DNA of 64,000 nt from Sinorhizobium shofinae (GTDB taxonomy: Bacteria > Pseudomonadota > Alphaproteobacteria > Rhizobiales > Rhizobiaceae). The position numbers and the translations under genes are program-made. The stretch is from NCBI GenBank assembly GCA_001704765.1, contig MBFK01000061.1, positions 1 through 64,000 of the forward strand, written 5' to 3'. Below, piece by piece: positions 8,609 through 21,128 of this stretch (position 1 is its first letter; each line of letters begins with the position of its first letter). The notes under the pieces are model-generated. The model ran no database searches. It saw only the letters and a list, made by a program, of their open reading frames with translations, and had not been told where the DNA came from.

Positions 8609-9649
8609 TCAGCGATCGCTCTGTTCGCTTTCGTCGTGAACGGCCGTATGACTTTCATAAGCCCTGACGATCCGTGCCACCATGGGATGGCGCACCACAT
8701 CGGCATCCTTGAAACGGATGACCGACACACCGTCCACACCCTTGAGGATTTGCAGCGCTTCGACGAGACCGGATTTCACGCCGCGCGGCAGGTCGACCTG
8801 GCTCGGGTCGCCGGTGACGATCATCCGACCGTTCTCGCCGAGGCGGGTCAGGAACATCTTCATCTGCATCGACGTCGTGTTCTGCGCCTCGTCGAGAATG
8901 ACGGCCGCATTGGCGAGGGTCCGCCCGCGCATGAAGGCCAGCGGCGCGATCTCGATGACGCCGGCCGAAATCGCCCGTTCCACCTTGTCGCCCGGCATCA
9001 TGTCGTAGAGCGCGTCGTAGAGCGGCCGCAGATAGGGATCGACCTTTTCCTTCATGTCGCCGGGCAGGAAGCCGAGACGCTCACCCGCCTCGACCGCCGG
9101 CCGCGACAGGATGATACGATCGACCGCGCCGCGCTCCAGAAGCTGGGCGGCGTGGGCGACGGCGAGATAGGTCTTGCCGGTGCCGGCCGGGCCGACGCCA
9201 AACACGAGCTCGGCCCGCTCGAGCGCACGGATATAGGCGTCCTGCATCGGCGTACGCGCAGCAATCGTCTTCTTGCGCGTCGAAATCTGCGCCATTGTCA
9301 GCTTGGCTTTGCGCTCCATGGTCGGCAACTGCAACTGGTCGTCGGCGGCGACCGCCATGCGGATTGCCCCCTCGACGTCTGACGTATCGATCGAGGCCCC
9401 ACTTTGCAGCCTTCCATAGAGATAGTCGAGCGCGCGCCGCGCCTGGTTGGTCGCCATGATATCGCCGGAGATGGCAACGGAATTGCCTCGCGGCCTGGCA
9501 TCGACGCGCAACCGCTCCTCGAGCAGTTTCAAATTCTGGTCGAACTGGCCGAAGAGCTCGCTGGCGAACCGATTGTTCTCAAACGTGAGCACGAAGTGAT
9601 TGGCGTCTGTCGCGGTTGTCTTCGAATGGCGCGATGAGGATGAAATCAT
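8609..9649 (-). CDS. phoH: PhoH-like ATPase
   Basis: 346-residue PhoH-family P-loop ATPase, often paired with YbeY and thought to act in RNA metabolism. Walker A GPAGTGKTYLAV lies at about residues 158-169 and Walker B VILDEAQN around 256-263. The N-terminal KH-like region (SVAISGDIMATNQARRALDY) is typical. I chose the ATG at 9649; a TTG five codons upstream is also possible. It is the first gene of the phoH-ybeY-corC unit, with a truncated palindromic repeat between it and miaB. Confidence 0.93.
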   Translation of the reverse strand: MISSSSRHSKTTATDANHFVLTFENNRFASELFGQFDQNLKLLEERLRVDARPRGNSVAISGDIMATNQARRALDYLYGRLQSGASIDTSDVEGAIRMAVAADDQLQLPTMERKAKLTMAQISTRKKTIAARTPMQDAYIRALERAELVFGVGPAGTGKTYLAVAHAAQLLERGAVDRIILSRPAVEAGERLGFLPGDMKEKVDPYLRPLYDALYDMMPGDKVERAISAGVIEIAPLAFMRGRTLANAAVILDEAQNTTSMQMKMFLTRLGENGRMIVTGDPSQVDLPRGVKSGLVEALQILKGVDGVSVIRFKDADVVRHPMVARIVRAYESHTAVHDESEQSDR

Positions 9650-9689
9650 TTCGTGTCCGTTCAAGCGGTTCAGGCTCCTCGCTCTTGAT

Positions 9690-9722
9690 CTACAGCGCCG
9701 CGCGTAAAATGACGCGCAGAGA
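9690..9722 (+). repeat. Mosaic palindromic repeat, truncated copy
   Basis: Only the first module is present: CTACAGCGCC followed by the stem GCGCGT-AAAATG-ACGCGC. It lies between miaB and phoH. The stem sequence differs from copies 1 and 3 but still pairs. Confidence 0.7.
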
Positions 9723-9780
9723 ACGTTCTAACACCTTAACTGCGCAAAAGCTCCCGAGAACTCGATCTCGTGCCTCTGCC

Positions 9781-11181
<1,401 letters not shown>

Positions 11182-11296
11182 GCGGGTTCTTTAGTGCAAA
11201 GCGGCCCAAAGTTGAAGTATTTTCGGGCGCGGCTCCAACGGCGGCCGGCGCCTTTGCGGGCGCAATGACTAAAGGGCGAGATCGGATTGGCGCGAT

Positions 11297-12112
11297 CTAG
11301 GCAGCGGTCCTCTCGCTGGCCGGAGCCCGCCCTCGCAGCCGATCCGACAACATGCTGCGAATCCGCTGTTCGACGAGGCGGCTGACTTCCTTGCGGTTGG
11401 AGCGCCGGTCGTAATCCACCGCCTCGCCGAAATCGACCTCCACATCGAGCGCCCCTTCCCGAAGGACCCCGACGAGATGCGGGAGCAGCCCAATGTCGCC
11501 CGGCCAGGCCGCGATCGACCGGTAGTAGCGGCCCATGGGCATGCCGTGGATGCCCGTATAGGAAATCGCCACCGGCTGGACGTGCACGACTCCCGTCGGC
11601 GACTGCGGCACGGCCGAGGCGGCTGCGCCGAACAGCGACGTCTTGATCTCGAGCAGGCGGTTGCCATCCGAAGTCGTGCCCTCCGGAAAGAGTACGACGA
11701 CCTCGCTGTCGGCGAGCCGCCGGCCGATCTCGCTCACCTGGTCGCCGGTCGTGCGCTTCTGTTGGCGCTCGATGAAGACGGAGGCCTGCAGCCGGGCAAG
11801 GAGGCCGAAGATGGGCCAATCCTTGACGTCCGACTTGGCGACGAACACGACATCGGCAACCGACGACAGGACCAGAATGTCCTTCCAGGAGACGTGATTG
11901 GCGCTGAGCAGCAGCGGCCGCCGCCGATCCAATTCCCCATGGACCCGTACCCGAATGCCGAGGAGGCGGCAGGCAACGCGATGCCAGAATCGCGGCAGGA
12001 AGCGGCGTGGCTTCAGATCCAGCCAAAGGCAGGCAAGTTGGACCGGCATCAGCAGGAGAGAGACGATCGCGAGCAAGATGGCGTAGAGCGCGACCCGTAT
12101 CCAGTTGATCAT
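11297..12112 (-). CDS. olsA: Lyso-ornithine lipid O-acyltransferase OlsA (PlsC family)
   Basis: 271-residue membrane-associated 1-acyl-glycerol-3-phosphate acyltransferase-type protein. An N-terminal hydrophobic segment (ALYAILLAIVSLLLMPVQLA) is followed by the HX4D motif NHVSWKD and the glycerol-binding FPEGTTSDG. The ATG at 12112 (MINWIRV) is the first plausible start; the frame above it only shadows rimI. The position rimI-olsA-miaB matches the S. meliloti olsA locus as I recall it. OlsA esterifies lyso-ornithine lipid to ornithine lipid, the step after OlsB, whose gene is also in this window. A general PlsC role is the alternative. Confidence 0.82.
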   Translation of the reverse strand: MINWIRVALYAILLAIVSLLLMPVQLACLWLDLKPRRFLPRFWHRVACRLLGIRVRVHGELDRRRPLLLSANHVSWKDILVLSSVADVVFVAKSDVKDWPIFGLLARLQASVFIERQQKRTTGDQVSEIGRRLADSEVVVLFPEGTTSDGNRLLEIKTSLFGAAASAVPQSPTGVVHVQPVAISYTGIHGMPMGRYYRSIAAWPGDIGLLPHLVGVLREGALDVEVDFGEAVDYDRRSNRKEVSRLVEQRIRSMLSDRLRGRAPASERTAA

Positions 12113-12213
12113 CCGGAAAGACTTTCTGATCCGACCACTTGCGCTCCGCACGATAATGCGGCTGCCCTCGAAACAGCCCCGTCCAATCGCTGGACATTGG
12201 CATCTCGATGGGA

Positions 12214-12711
12214 CTAGCGAAGATCGAGGCGCATGACAAGCGCTGCGGTGCGCGCCCCGGCTGTCCCCTGATAGTAGGCCTTGCGCTCGCCGACCTTGGC
12301 GAAGCCAAGTTTGCCGTAGAGACCGATCGCCGCCAGGTTCGTCTCGTCGACTTCGAGGAACAGCGTCTCGGCGCCCTTGACGAACGCCTCGCGCATCACG
12401 GCCTGCATCAGCCGCCAGCCGAGACCGGAGCGGGCAAAGCGCGAATCGACGCCGATCGTCAGGATCTCGGCCTCCCCCGCGGCGGCACGCGACAGCACGA
12501 AGCCTCCGAATGCCGGGCGAAACGTGCCGTTCGTCTGGCGCGCGGCGAAGCCGAAAACCGTGTCCTGCAGCAGGAGCGCGTGAATTTCGCCGTCGCTCCA
12601 CGGCGCAGCGAAACGCTGGCTGTGCAGCGCTGCCGCCGCCAAGAGGTCAGCCTCCTCCAGCGGGAAGATGTCGAATTCAGTCCGGCGAGTGAAATAGTCG
12701 GTGAAGCTCAT
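12214..12711 (-). CDS. rimI: Ribosomal-protein-alanine N-acetyltransferase (RimI-type GNAT)
   Basis: 165-residue GNAT. The acetyl-CoA site is LTIGVDSRFARSGLGWRL, followed by NLAAIGLYGKLGFAKVGERK. The family acetylates the N-terminal alanine of ribosomal protein S18, though many bacterial members have wider specificity. The ATG at 12711 (MSFTDYFTRR) gives the usual family length; the frame upstream has no homology. It follows tsaB by 80 bp, and tsaB-rimI is a widely conserved pair, which supports the assignment. Confidence 0.88.
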   Translation of the reverse strand: MSFTDYFTRRTEFDIFPLEEADLLAAAALHSQRFAAPWSDGEIHALLLQDTVFGFAARQTNGTFRPAFGGFVLSRAAAGEAEILTIGVDSRFARSGLGWRLMQAVMREAFVKGAETLFLEVDETNLAAIGLYGKLGFAKVGERKAYYQGTAGARTAALVMRLDLR

Positions 12712-12791
12712 CTCGGTCCTACGCATCCGGCTCGACGGTGCCGCCGCCTCATCCGAGGCGCCGGCCCGCTCTTTCGATTGACTGCACGGGT

Positions 12792-13460
12792 CTATCCTGC
12801 TGTCGCCCTCGTCACCGCGAAGCCGGCTTGAGGCTTCGCATCGGGGCCTCGCAGATAGAGCGGTTTCGGCTTGGCCGAGGCCGGATCGGCGGCCGCACCC
12901 AGTCGGCCAACGAGAGCGATGTCGATCTCGTCCGGCTTGCCGGCCGTCTCGGCCGAGGCGACAAGAGGTGCGCCGGAGCCGCAAATGACGCCGGCGAAGC
13001 CGGAGAACCGGCCGCGCGCCTCGGCAAGCGGCAGAATTTCAGATTCCCCTTCTGCCTCTCCGTGCGCGGTGAAAGATTGGACATAGACCTCGTCGCGTTT
13101 CGCATCGATGACCGCGAGCACCGGTCGGCCCGGCTGCTTTTCCCTGGCGCTCTCCGCAACAACCTGAAGCGTGGTGATGCCTACGGCCGGCTTACCGAGG
13201 GCAAGTGACAGGCCACGCGCCGCCGCGACGCCGACGCGAATGCCGGTGAACGATCCCGGCCCTATGGTCACGGCAATGCGGTCGATTTCCGCAAGCTGCC
13301 GGTCGGAGGCGAGAAGCGCCTCATCGACAAAATCCATCAGACGCTCGGCATGTCCGCGACCTATGTCCGCACCGGCACGCGCAAGGACCTCGCCCGCCGC
13401 GCCGTCATAGACCGCAGCGACGCAGCCACTGCCCGATGTATCGATGGCAAGAACCAACAT
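12792..13460 (-). CDS. tsaB: tRNA threonylcarbamoyladenosine biosynthesis protein TsaB
   Basis: 222-residue ASKHA-fold protein that partners TsaD and TsaE in t6A37 formation. Signature stretches are LVLAIDTSGSGCVAAVYDG at the N-terminus and GPGSFTGIRVGVAAARGLSL. The start is unclear: the ATG at 13460 (MLVLAID) matches the family; another in-frame ATG at 13472 has GGAGG only two bases away. A further upstream extension is unlikely. It is the first gene before rimI and olsA. Confidence 0.9.
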   Translation of the reverse strand: MLVLAIDTSGSGCVAAVYDGAAGEVLARAGADIGRGHAERLMDFVDEALLASDRQLAEIDRIAVTIGPGSFTGIRVGVAAARGLSLALGKPAVGITTLQVVAESAREKQPGRPVLAVIDAKRDEVYVQSFTAHGEAEGESEILPLAEARGRFSGFAGVICGSGAPLVASAETAGKPDEIDIALVGRLGAAADPASAKPKPLYLRGPDAKPQAGFAVTRATAG

Positions 13461-13690
13461 TTCAGCCGCCATGACCTCCCTGCATTGCTTCGCCGGCCGA
13501 ATGCTGCGAAAACGCTTCTCCCTCACTGCCAGGCGCGACTGATGGAGCCCAGCAGCCTTCGCCTGTTGTCGGTATCCCGAAATCGTGCGGGGGCTGCGAT
13601 CAGCCTGAAATCGCTACAATCCGAGTCCAGGCAAGAAGAGCGGCCCGCAAGCGGCACCGCTCCACAATGCACACTCGGCCGGTTTGCGGA

Positions 13691-14257
13691 TCAGACCGAT
13701 TCGACCGACTCGACCTCAGGCACGAAATGGCGCAGCAGATTCTGCACGCCGTGCCGAAGCGTCGCGGTCGAGGACGGGCAACCGGAGCACGCCCCCTTCA
13801 TGTTCAGGAACACGGTGCCGTCCTTGAAACCCCGGAAGGTGATGTCGCCGCCATCCTGGGCGACGGCCGGCCGCACTCGCGTTTCGAGCAGTTCCTTGAT
13901 CGTGGCGACGATCGCCTCGTCGCCCTCGTCATAGAATTCGCCTTCCTGATCGGTCTCTTCGGCTCGGCCAGCGCCCGACATGATCGGCTGGCCGGACATG
14001 AAGTGTTCCATGATCGAGCCAAGGATCGCGGGCTTCAGGTGCTGCCATTCCTGCCCTTCCTTGCTGACCGTGATGAAGTCGTAGCCGAAATAGACGCCGG
14101 TGACGCCGGGAATCGAAAAGAGTCGCGCCGCGAGCGGAGAGCCGGCGCGCGCCTCTTCTTCGCCACGGAATTCGGCCGTACCGCTCTCCATCACCACCTT
14201 GCCCGGCAGGAACTTCAGAGTGGCCGGATTCGGCGTGGCTTCGGTCTGGATGAACAT
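13691..14257 (-). CDS. NifU-like Fe-S scaffold/carrier protein (NfuA-type)
   Basis: 188-residue protein with an N-terminal Nfu_N domain (MFIQTEATPNPATLKFLPG) and a C-terminal NifU domain carrying the cluster ligands as GACSGCPSSTATLRHG. It is expected to carry 4Fe-4S clusters to apoproteins such as MiaB or aconitase. The ATG at 14257 is strongly supported by the conserved N-terminus. About 220 bp without a gene follow before tsaB. Confidence 0.92.
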   Translation of the reverse strand: MFIQTEATPNPATLKFLPGKVVMESGTAEFRGEEEARAGSPLAARLFSIPGVTGVYFGYDFITVSKEGQEWQHLKPAILGSIMEHFMSGQPIMSGAGRAEETDQEGEFYDEGDEAIVATIKELLETRVRPAVAQDGGDITFRGFKDGTVFLNMKGACSGCPSSTATLRHGVQNLLRHFVPEVESVESV

Positions 14258-14364
14258 GATTCTCTCCGTTGCGCCGGGAGCGCTTCTCAACCGGCTCTTT
14301 AGAATAGTTCAAAAGAATATAGGGGCATCGTTTCGACCCCGCAAGGGCGCTTTCTGCCTCAAGG

Positions 14365-14856
14365 TCAGCTCAGCGCGTCGATCTCCTCGTCGGTCAGAAG
14401 ATCGGGAATGACCGTGACGGGGATTGGAAAGGCCGCCGCCTTCCCCGCGATCGACGACACCAGCGGGCCGGGACCCTCCTTCGCTGATCCGGCGGCAAGA
14501 ACCAGGATGGCGATATCCCGGTCTTCCTCGATCGCGGCGTGGATCTGCTCCGTGGCGATGCCTTCGCGAATGACGATTTCAGGCTCTATGCCGATCCGCT
14601 CGCGCACCGTCTGGGCGACCTTGGCGAGCGTCGCCTCGGCCTCCTCGCGCGCCTCCGCCCGCATGATCTCCTCCACCCCCAGCCATTGCTGGAAGTCGCC
14701 GTCGGCGATCACGTAGAGCAGCACGAGACCGCCGTTGGAGTTCTTCGCGCGCATGCCTGCATAATGCACGGCACGGCCGCATTCGGGCGTGTCGTCGATC
14801 ACCGCCATGAACTTGCGGCGATGACCTTCCATTCGTGAGAGTCGGGTGGAAACCAT
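14365..14856 (-). CDS. Universal stress protein family
   Basis: 163-residue single-domain UspA-like protein. The nucleotide-fold strands KFMAVIDDTPECGRAVHYAG, GLVLLYVIADG and DIAILVLAAGSAKEGPGPLV are visible. Such proteins respond to stress, and many bind ATP, but the activity here is unknown. I take the ATG at 14856 (MVSTRLSRMEG); another in-frame ATG lies eight codons upstream. It lies between nfuA and trpS, a common rhizobial order. Confidence 0.85.
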   Translation of the reverse strand: MVSTRLSRMEGHRRKFMAVIDDTPECGRAVHYAGMRAKNSNGGLVLLYVIADGDFQQWLGVEEIMRAEAREEAEATLAKVAQTVRERIGIEPEIVIREGIATEQIHAAIEEDRDIAILVLAAGSAKEGPGPLVSSIAGKAAAFPIPVTVIPDLLTDEEIDALS

Positions 14857-14908
14857 GCGGCGAACATTACATCGCCGCACGCCGCCTGCAAGGTCTCATT
14901 TCGGAGGA

Positions 14909-15973
14909 TTACTGCAAAAAGCCGATGATCTCGCGAACCTCGCGCATGGTCTTTTCCGCCCTCGCCCGCGCACGCTCGCCGCCGCTGCGCAGGATCGCGT
15001 CGATATGCGCCGTATCGTCCATCAGGCGGCGCATTTCGCCGGTGATCGGCGAGAGCACGTCGACGGCGAGATCGATGAGAGCCGGCTTGAAGACCGAGAA
15101 TTGCTGGCCGCCGAACTCAGCAAGGACCTCATCCTTCGTCCTGTCGGAAAGGGCTGCATAGATGCCGACGAGGTTTTCCGCCTCCGGACGGCTCTTCAGC
15201 CCCTCGACTTCGCTCGGCAGCGCATCGGGATCCGTCTTGGCCTTGCGGATCTTCTTAGAGATCGTCTCCGGATCATCCATCAGGTTGATGCGCGACAGAT
15301 CGGACGGATCGGATTTCGACATCTTCTTCGTGCCGTCGCGCAGCGACATGACGCGCGGCGCCGGCCCGCCGATCAACGGTTCCACCGGCGGGAAATAGGC
15401 ATGGATTGGCTCTTCGCCGACGACGATGTCGACGCCGTAGCCGCCGCGCCGGATGTGCTCCATGAAGTCGATATTGAACTTCTGGGCGATGTCGCGGGTG
15501 AGCTCGAGATGCTGCTTCTGGTCGTCGCCGACCGGAACATGCGTGGCGCGATAGACGAGGATGTCGGCCGCCATCAGGCTCGGATAGGCGAGCAGGCCGA
15601 GGGAGGCATTTTCGCGGTCCTTGCCGGCCTTGTCCTTGAACTGCGTCATCCGGCTCATCCAGCCGATGCGGGCGACGCAATTGAAGATCCAGGCGAGCTC
15701 CGCATGTTGCGGCACCGCCGACTGGTTGAAAACGATATGCTTCTCCGGGTCGATGCCGGAGGCGACGAAGGCCGCGGCGATCGAGCGGATCTGGCCCGGC
15801 AGGTCCTCGTGCACGAGCTGCGCGGTGATCGAGTGGAGGTCGACGACGCAATAGATGCAGTCGTTGTTCTCCTGTAGGGCGACGAACTTGCGGATCGCGC
15901 CGAGATAGTTGCCGAGATGCAGATTGCCGGTCGGTTGAACGCCGGAAAATACGAGCGGCTTGAATTCGTTCAT
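14909..15973 (-). CDS. trpS: Tryptophanyl-tRNA synthetase
   Basis: 354-residue class I aminoacyl-tRNA synthetase. The HIGH-type motif appears as [12 protein letters not shown] (residues about 14-25) and the KMSKS loop as [10 protein letters not shown]. The ATG at 15973 ([11 protein letters not shown]) is the conserved start. Length is typical. It lies downstream of a small VOC gene and murJ and upstream of the Usp gene. Confidence 0.96.
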   Translation of the reverse strand: MNEFKPLVFSGVQPTGNLHLGNYLGAIRKFVALQENNDCIYCVVDLHSITAQLVHEDLPGQIRSIAAAFVASGIDPEKHIVFNQSAVPQHAELAWIFNCVARIGWMSRMTQFKDKAGKDRENASLGLLAYPSLMAADILVYRATHVPVGDDQKQHLELTRDIAQKFNIDFMEHIRRGGYGVDIVVGEEPIHAYFPPVEPLIGGPAPRVMSLRDGTKKMSKSDPSDLSRINLMDDPETISKKIRKAKTDPDALPSEVEGLKSRPEAENLVGIYAALSDRTKDEVLAEFGGQQFSVFKPALIDLAVDVLSPITGEMRRLMDDTAHIDAILRSGGERARARAEKTMREVREIIGFLQ

Positions 15974-16065
15974 GTCGTCCCCATCGGGCTTGTGGAGGGC
16001 CCACCAATTGATATCCGCCGCGCTTATGCACGGCGGGCCAAATGCAATCAAGAGGCACGAAACGG

Positions 16066-16455
16066 TCAGACGGGTTGCAGGAGGTCCCAACGATTGCCGA
16101 ACGGATCGGTGAAGACGGCCACCGTTCCATAGGCCTCATGGCGCGGCGTCTCGAGAAATTCGACGCCGGCGGCAAGCATCGCCGCGTGGTCGCGAGCGAA
16201 ATCGTCGGTAAAGAGAAAGAAGCCGACACGGCCGCCGGTCTGGTTGCCGATGGCGGCCCGCTGCCGATCGCCCTCGGCCTTGGCGAGCAGCAGTGCCGTT
16301 TCGGTCGCGCCCCTCGGCCGCACCAGCACCCAGCGCTTGCCGCCACCGAGATCGGTGTGCTCGATCAGCTCGAAGCCCAATCGGCCGCTGTAGAAGGCAA
16401 TACCCTCGTCATAGTCCGGCACGAGAATGGCGATACGGGCAACGGTTTGCCTCAT
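16066..16455 (-). CDS. VOC (glyoxalase/bleomycin-resistance) family protein
   Basis: 129-residue single VOC domain, from [20 protein letters not shown] through [16 protein letters not shown]. The family binds a metal and acts on small substrates, or sequesters drugs; nothing here fixes the substrate. Its ATG overlaps the murJ stop in an ATGA arrangement, so it is probably translated from the murJ transcript. It lies 93 bp upstream of trpS. Confidence 0.85.
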   Translation of the reverse strand: MRQTVARIAILVPDYDEGIAFYSGRLGFELIEHTDLGGGKRWVLVRPRGATETALLLAKAEGDRQRAAIGNQTGGRVGFFLFTDDFARDHAAMLAAGVEFLETPRHEAYGTVAVFTDPFGNRWDLLQPV

Positions 16456-18059
16456 GGCGTATCTGCCCCTTCGCCGGCGGACGGTTCAGCCGCTCGTGCC
16501 GCCTTGCGCTTCAAACTGCGCCGGATCATCCCCAGGCTGGCGCCGCCGAGGCCGAAGGCCGCGGCGAAATAGATCGCCATGGCGCCTACCACCAGGCCGC
16601 AGACGGTTGCGGCCCGGATTGCAAGCGACGCAGCCGACGAAAGCGGGAAGGCCAGCCACTGGATGGCGTAATGGAGCGCGCCCGCCATGATCGCGGCGGC
16701 GATCACGAGGCGCGGAATGCGGGTCAGAAGCGGAATGTCGCGGCCCCAATGTCCGCGCCAGGCGAGCGTCGCGAAGAGGAGGAGCGCGTTGACCCAGCCG
16801 GCGGCGACCTCGGCTGTGGCGATGCCGCTTGCGGCCAGCGACGGAAACAGCGTCAGCGCCAGCGAGACATTCACCGCTACGGAGATCCCCGCGAAGATCA
16901 TCGGCGTGCGGGTGTCCTCGCGCGCAAAGAAGCCCGGAATGAAGGCCTTGATGAGCACGAAGGCCGGCAGGCCGAGACCGTAGATCGCCAGGATATGCCC
17001 GACGACGACCGTCGATTCCGGCGAGAACTTGCCGCGTTCGAAGAGGAGCCTGACGATCGGCTCCGACATGACGAGCAGCGCGGCCGCGGCCGGCAGGGTC
17101 AGGAACAGCGTGAATTCGACGGAGCGGTTCTGGAGGTTCGCCGCCTCGTTGAGATTGCCGGCGCGCAGCGCTCGCGACAATTCCGGCAGCAGCACCGTCG
17201 CAACCGCGATGCCGACGACACCGAGGGGCAGCTGGTAGATGCGGTCCGCATAGACGAGTGAGGAGACTGCCCCTTCCTTCGCCGAGGCGATATTGGTGTT
17301 GATCAACAGGTTGATCTGGGTGATGCCGCCGGTAATGGCCGCCGGCAGCGCCAGGACGAGCAGGCGCCTGACATTGGTCGTCAACCGCGGACGGCGGAAA
17401 CCTATCCGGATCCCGGCGTTGCGGACGGCGATCCAGACGATGGCGAACTGAACGAGGCCGGCCGCCATGACGCCCCAGGAGAGCCCGTAGCCGACGGCAA
17501 CCGCGTCTTGGCCGCTATACCAGGCATAGGCCAGCACGCCGATCAGGATGATGTTCAGGAACACCGGCGCAATGGCCGCGGCGAAATAGCGATGCAGCGA
17601 ATTGAGCATGCCCGCCATCATCGCCGCCAGCGACATACAGGCGAGGTAGGGAAACATGATCGTCGCGAAGGTGACGGTGCTTGCGAATTTCAGCGGATCG
17701 TCGGCGAAACCGGGGGCGATCAGTTCGCGCACGATGAACGGCATCGCGAGTTCCATCGCGATCGTCAGGAGAAGAAGAACGGTGAAAAGCACGCCGAAGA
17801 CTTCTTCGGAAAAGCGACGGGCCCCCTCCATGCCGCGCGCCTCGATCTCCTTGGCAAAGAGCGGCACGAAGGCCGAGTTGAACGCCCCCTCGGCGAAAAG
17901 CCGGCGGAAGGTGTTCGGCAGTCGAAAGGCCGTGTTGAAAGCGTCGGCGACGGGCCCCGTGCCGAGTGCGGCGGCCATGAAGGTCTCGCGCACGAAGCCG
18001 AAAACGCGGCTTCCGAGCGTCGCGCCCCCGACGGTTGCGAATTTCTTGACCAGGCTCAT
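16452..18059 (-). CDS. murJ: Lipid II flippase MurJ (MviN)
   Basis: 535-residue polytopic membrane protein of the MOP superfamily with about 14 hydrophobic segments. The conserved start [20 protein letters not shown] and the loop [26 protein letters not shown] identify MurJ. It moves lipid II across the inner membrane for peptidoglycan synthesis. It overlaps the glnD stop by 4 bp and the next VOC gene by 4 bp, giving a tight glnD-murJ-VOC unit. Confidence 0.95.
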   Translation of the reverse strand: MSLVKKFATVGGATLGSRVFGFVRETFMAAALGTGPVADAFNTAFRLPNTFRRLFAEGAFNSAFVPLFAKEIEARGMEGARRFSEEVFGVLFTVLLLLTIAMELAMPFIVRELIAPGFADDPLKFASTVTFATIMFPYLACMSLAAMMAGMLNSLHRYFAAAIAPVFLNIILIGVLAYAWYSGQDAVAVGYGLSWGVMAAGLVQFAIVWIAVRNAGIRIGFRRPRLTTNVRRLLVLALPAAITGGITQINLLINTNIASAKEGAVSSLVYADRIYQLPLGVVGIAVATVLLPELSRALRAGNLNEAANLQNRSVEFTLFLTLPAAAALLVMSEPIVRLLFERGKFSPESTVVVGHILAIYGLGLPAFVLIKAFIPGFFAREDTRTPMIFAGISVAVNVSLALTLFPSLAASGIATAEVAAGWVNALLLFATLAWRGHWGRDIPLLTRIPRLVIAAAIMAGALHYAIQWLAFPLSSAASLAIRAATVCGLVVGAMAIYFAAAFGLGGASLGMIRRSLKRKAARAAEPSAGEGADTP

Positions 18060-20905
18060 GTTTCGGCTTTTGTGGTTTTCGAAGCGTGGGAGACGCGCGG
18101 CACCTGGGTCGGCGCAATGATGCCGGAGGGCATGCGCTCGCGCGCCTCGTCCACCTCGCCGGCGAGCACCGCCTTGAGGCGCGCCGCAATGTTCATCTGC
18201 CGGTTCTCGCTGGTGATCTTCGCGCCGACGAGATCGGTGACGTAGAAGGTGTCGATCACCTTCTCGCCGAAGGTCGTGATGTGGGCCGAGGCAATGTCGA
18301 GCGACAGGTCGGAAAGCACCGCCGTCACTTCCGAAAGGAGGCCGGTCCGGTCGAGGCCCTCGACCTCGATAACGGTGAACTTGTTCGACAGCGCGTTGCT
18401 GATCGTCACCTCGGGCGTCACGGTGAAGGCTTTGCTGCGCTTCTTCGTCCGGGTGCGGCTGGCGATCACCTCCGGCAGGCGCTTGCGGCCGGACAGCACG
18501 TCCTCGATCAGCTTGCCGATGCTCGCCGCCCGCCGCATCTCGTCCTCGTCGACCGAAAACTCCCGGTTGACGAGGATCGTATCCAGCGCCCGGCCATCCG
18601 AGGTCGTATGAATCTGCGCATCGACGATGTTGGCGCCCGCGGCGGCACAGGCGCCGGCAATGACCGTCAGCAGACGCGGATGGTCCGGCGAAAGCACGGT
18701 GATTTCGGTGATGGCGTGGAAATGATGGGTGCGAACCATCGTCGCCAGCGTCTTGCCGGCGCGGTCGGCCTCGCGGATGAACGCGGCGTGCCGCACCTGA
18801 TCCTCGAGCGCCACGGTGAGGAGATAGGGCTGGTAGTGAAGCCGGACATAGGCGTCCCGCTCTTTCTTCGGCCAGTCCTTGAGCGCGTCGCTCAGCATAT
18901 GGGCGGCGTGCTTTGCCCGCTCCTTGCGCGACAGTTCCGAGAAGCCGCCGGAGAGAAGCAGCTCCGTCTCATAGTAGAGCGTGCGCAGCAATTGCCCTTT
19001 CCAGCCGTTCCAGACGCCGGGACCGACGGCCCGGATATCGCAGACGGTCAAAATGAGCAGCATCTTAAGGCGATCGAGCGATTGCACCCGTTCGGCGAAA
19101 TCGAGGATGGTCTTGCGGTCGTTGAGGTCGCGGGTCTGCGCGACCATGGACATGGTCAGATGCTCCTCGACCAGCCAGACCACCGTTTCCGTCTGCTTCG
19201 GCGACAGGCCCAGACGCGGGCAGAGCTTGCGGGCCACCTTGGCGCCGGCGATCGAATGATCCTCGGGGCGACCCTTGGCGATGTCGTGCAGCAGCACCGC
19301 GACGTAGAGCGCTTCGCGGTCTTCGATGCTGGGCATCAACAGCGCCGTCAGCGGGTGTGCCTCCTCCTCAAGGCCGCGATCGATCCGCGAGAGAACGTCG
19401 ACCGTGCGCAGGAGATGCTCGTCCACCGTGTAGTGGTGATACATGTTGAACTGCATCATGGAGACGATCTTGCCGAAATCCGGAATGAAGCGGCCAAGGA
19501 CGCCCGACTCGTTCATGCGCCTTAGGACCAGTTCCGGATTGCGCCGAGAGGTCAGGATCGACAGGAAGAGCCGGTTGGCCTCGTCGTTTTCGCGCAAGTG
19601 CGGGGTGATCAGGCCCAGCGAGCGCGTCACCTGCTTGAGGGCGTTCGGATGGAACTCCAGCCCGTGGATATCGGCGATGTGGAACAGGCGAAGCAGGTTG
19701 ATCGGATCGCGCTTGAAGACGTCCGGGCTCGCGAGCGCGATGCGGCCGCCATCGTCGACGAAGTCGAGCGTCCCGGCAATTTTGCGCGTGCGGTGCTTGA
19801 AGCGGCTGAAGACGCCCGAAATCCCCGGCGTGTCCTTCGCCTGCTGATCTTCAAGCGCCGCGCAGAAGATGCGGGTGAGATCGCCGACGTCCTTCGCAAC
19901 GAGGAAGTAATGCTTCATGAAGCGTTCGACCGCCGAGAGGCCCGGATGGTCGTGATAGCCGAGCGCTTCGGCAATCTCGCGCTGGATGTCGAAGGATAGG
20001 CGCTCCTCCGCCTTACCCGTCAGGAAATGCATGTGGCAGCGCACCGCCCAGAGGAAATCGTCTGATTTCTGGAAAAGCTTGTATTCCTGCCGCGACAGCA
20101 CCGCGAGCTTGACGAGGTCGGCGGGATCCTTGACCCGGTAGAAATACTTGGCGATCCAGAACAGCGTGTGCAGGTCGCGCAAGCCGCCCTTGCCTTCCTT
20201 GACGTTCGGCTCGACGAGGTAGCGGGTGTCGCCCGCCTTGCGGTGGCGCCCGTCGCGTTCGGCAAGCTTGGCAGCGATGAATTCGGGACCGGTGTTGCGG
20301 ACGATCTCGTGATCGAAACGCTGTTCGAGTTCGCCCGCCAGCGCCTCGGAACCACAAATGTAGCGGCATTCGAGGATTGCCGTGCGGATCGTCATGTCGG
20401 CGCGCGACAGCCGGATGCATTCATCGATGGTCCGCGTCGCATGGCCGACCTTGAAACCGAGGTCCCACAGGACATAGAGCATGAACTCGATGGCGGGCTC
20501 CGCCCAGACCGCCTTCTTGGAAGGCAGCAGGAAGAGCAGGTCGATATCCGAGCCCGGCGCCAGCGTACCGCGGCCGTAGCCGCCGACGGCGGTCACGGCG
20601 AGCCGCGCCGCCGGCGGCGCATGGGCGGCGTCGAACACCTCGTTCAGCACGAAATCGTGCAGCACCGTGATGAGCTGGTCCTGCAGCCAGGAGATGCGCT
20701 CGGCACATTTGATTCCGGCGCCGTCGGCAGCAAGCAGTTCGCGCACCTTGGCGCGGCCGGCATTGTTCGCCTCCTTGAAGGCGGCAAGCAAGGCACGGCG
20801 CATCGGTTCGCGCTGCTCGGCATGAGCTGAGGCGATGAAGCCGCACTTCGCGCGAAGCGCGGCGACATCGAGAATTTCGGAAAAGGAAGTTTCGTGTCTG
20901 GCCAT
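18056..20905 (-). CDS. glnD: Bifunctional [PII] uridylyltransferase/uridylyl-removing enzyme
   Basis: 949-residue nitrogen sensor that uridylylates and deuridylylates PII proteins (GlnB, GlnK) in response to glutamine. The nucleotidyltransferase motif is [20 protein letters not shown] (about residues 106-125), the HD domain [15 protein letters not shown] lies near residue 543, and two ACT domains occupy about the last 220 residues. The ATG at 20905 ([12 protein letters not shown]) gives the expected length; an upstream extension of 22 codons is less likely. It is the first gene of the unit with murJ. RpoN and PtsN, which act in the same nitrogen network, are about 16-20 kb away. Confidence 0.96.
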   Translation of the reverse strand: MARHETSFSEILDVAALRAKCGFIASAHAEQREPMRRALLAAFKEANNAGRAKVRELLAADGAGIKCAERISWLQDQLITVLHDFVLNEVFDAAHAPPAARLAVTAVGGYGRGTLAPGSDIDLLFLLPSKKAVWAEPAIEFMLYVLWDLGFKVGHATRTIDECIRLSRADMTIRTAILECRYICGSEALAGELEQRFDHEIVRNTGPEFIAAKLAERDGRHRKAGDTRYLVEPNVKEGKGGLRDLHTLFWIAKYFYRVKDPADLVKLAVLSRQEYKLFQKSDDFLWAVRCHMHFLTGKAEERLSFDIQREIAEALGYHDHPGLSAVERFMKHYFLVAKDVGDLTRIFCAALEDQQAKDTPGISGVFSRFKHRTRKIAGTLDFVDDGGRIALASPDVFKRDPINLLRLFHIADIHGLEFHPNALKQVTRSLGLITPHLRENDEANRLFLSILTSRRNPELVLRRMNESGVLGRFIPDFGKIVSMMQFNMYHHYTVDEHLLRTVDVLSRIDRGLEEEAHPLTALLMPSIEDREALYVAVLLHDIAKGRPEDHSIAGAKVARKLCPRLGLSPKQTETVVWLVEEHLTMSMVAQTRDLNDRKTILDFAERVQSLDRLKMLLILTVCDIRAVGPGVWNGWKGQLLRTLYYETELLLSGGFSELSRKERAKHAAHMLSDALKDWPKKERDAYVRLHYQPYLLTVALEDQVRHAAFIREADRAGKTLATMVRTHHFHAITEITVLSPDHPRLLTVIAGACAAAGANIVDAQIHTTSDGRALDTILVNREFSVDEDEMRRAASIGKLIEDVLSGRKRLPEVIASRTRTKKRSKAFTVTPEVTISNALSNKFTVIEVEGLDRTGLLSEVTAVLSDLSLDIASAHITTFGEKVIDTFYVTDLVGAKITSENRQMNIAARLKAVLAGEVDEARERMPSGIIAPTQVPRVSHASKTTKAET

Positions 20906-21000
20906 AAAGTGCCGGGAGGCGTCCTGTCCGACTGATCGTATGGTTCGCTGCATGTGCAGGCGATCCTGCATGTCATTCGGATCGGCTTCTGTCCGGCGCC

Positions 21001-21062
21001 GGAATCATGCAGCATTTCAAGCACTACCGCGTGCCCTCATGAAAAGGCACGCGGCGCTGTAT
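21001..21062 (-). repeat. Mosaic palindromic intergenic repeat, partial inverted copy
   Basis: On the minus strand it reads ACAGCGC, then the stem CGCGTGCC/GGCACGCG, then GGTAGTGCTTGAAATGCTG and CATGATTCC. The modules match copies 1 and 3, but the stem has different bases that still pair. The last (TTAAATCGG) module is missing. It sits between mutS and glnD. Confidence 0.75.
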
Positions 21063-21128
21063 AGCCGTTTTGCCGGTCGATTGACAGGAAAAATCGGTGC
21101 GACGCAAAACGACGACGCGCGAGCCAAC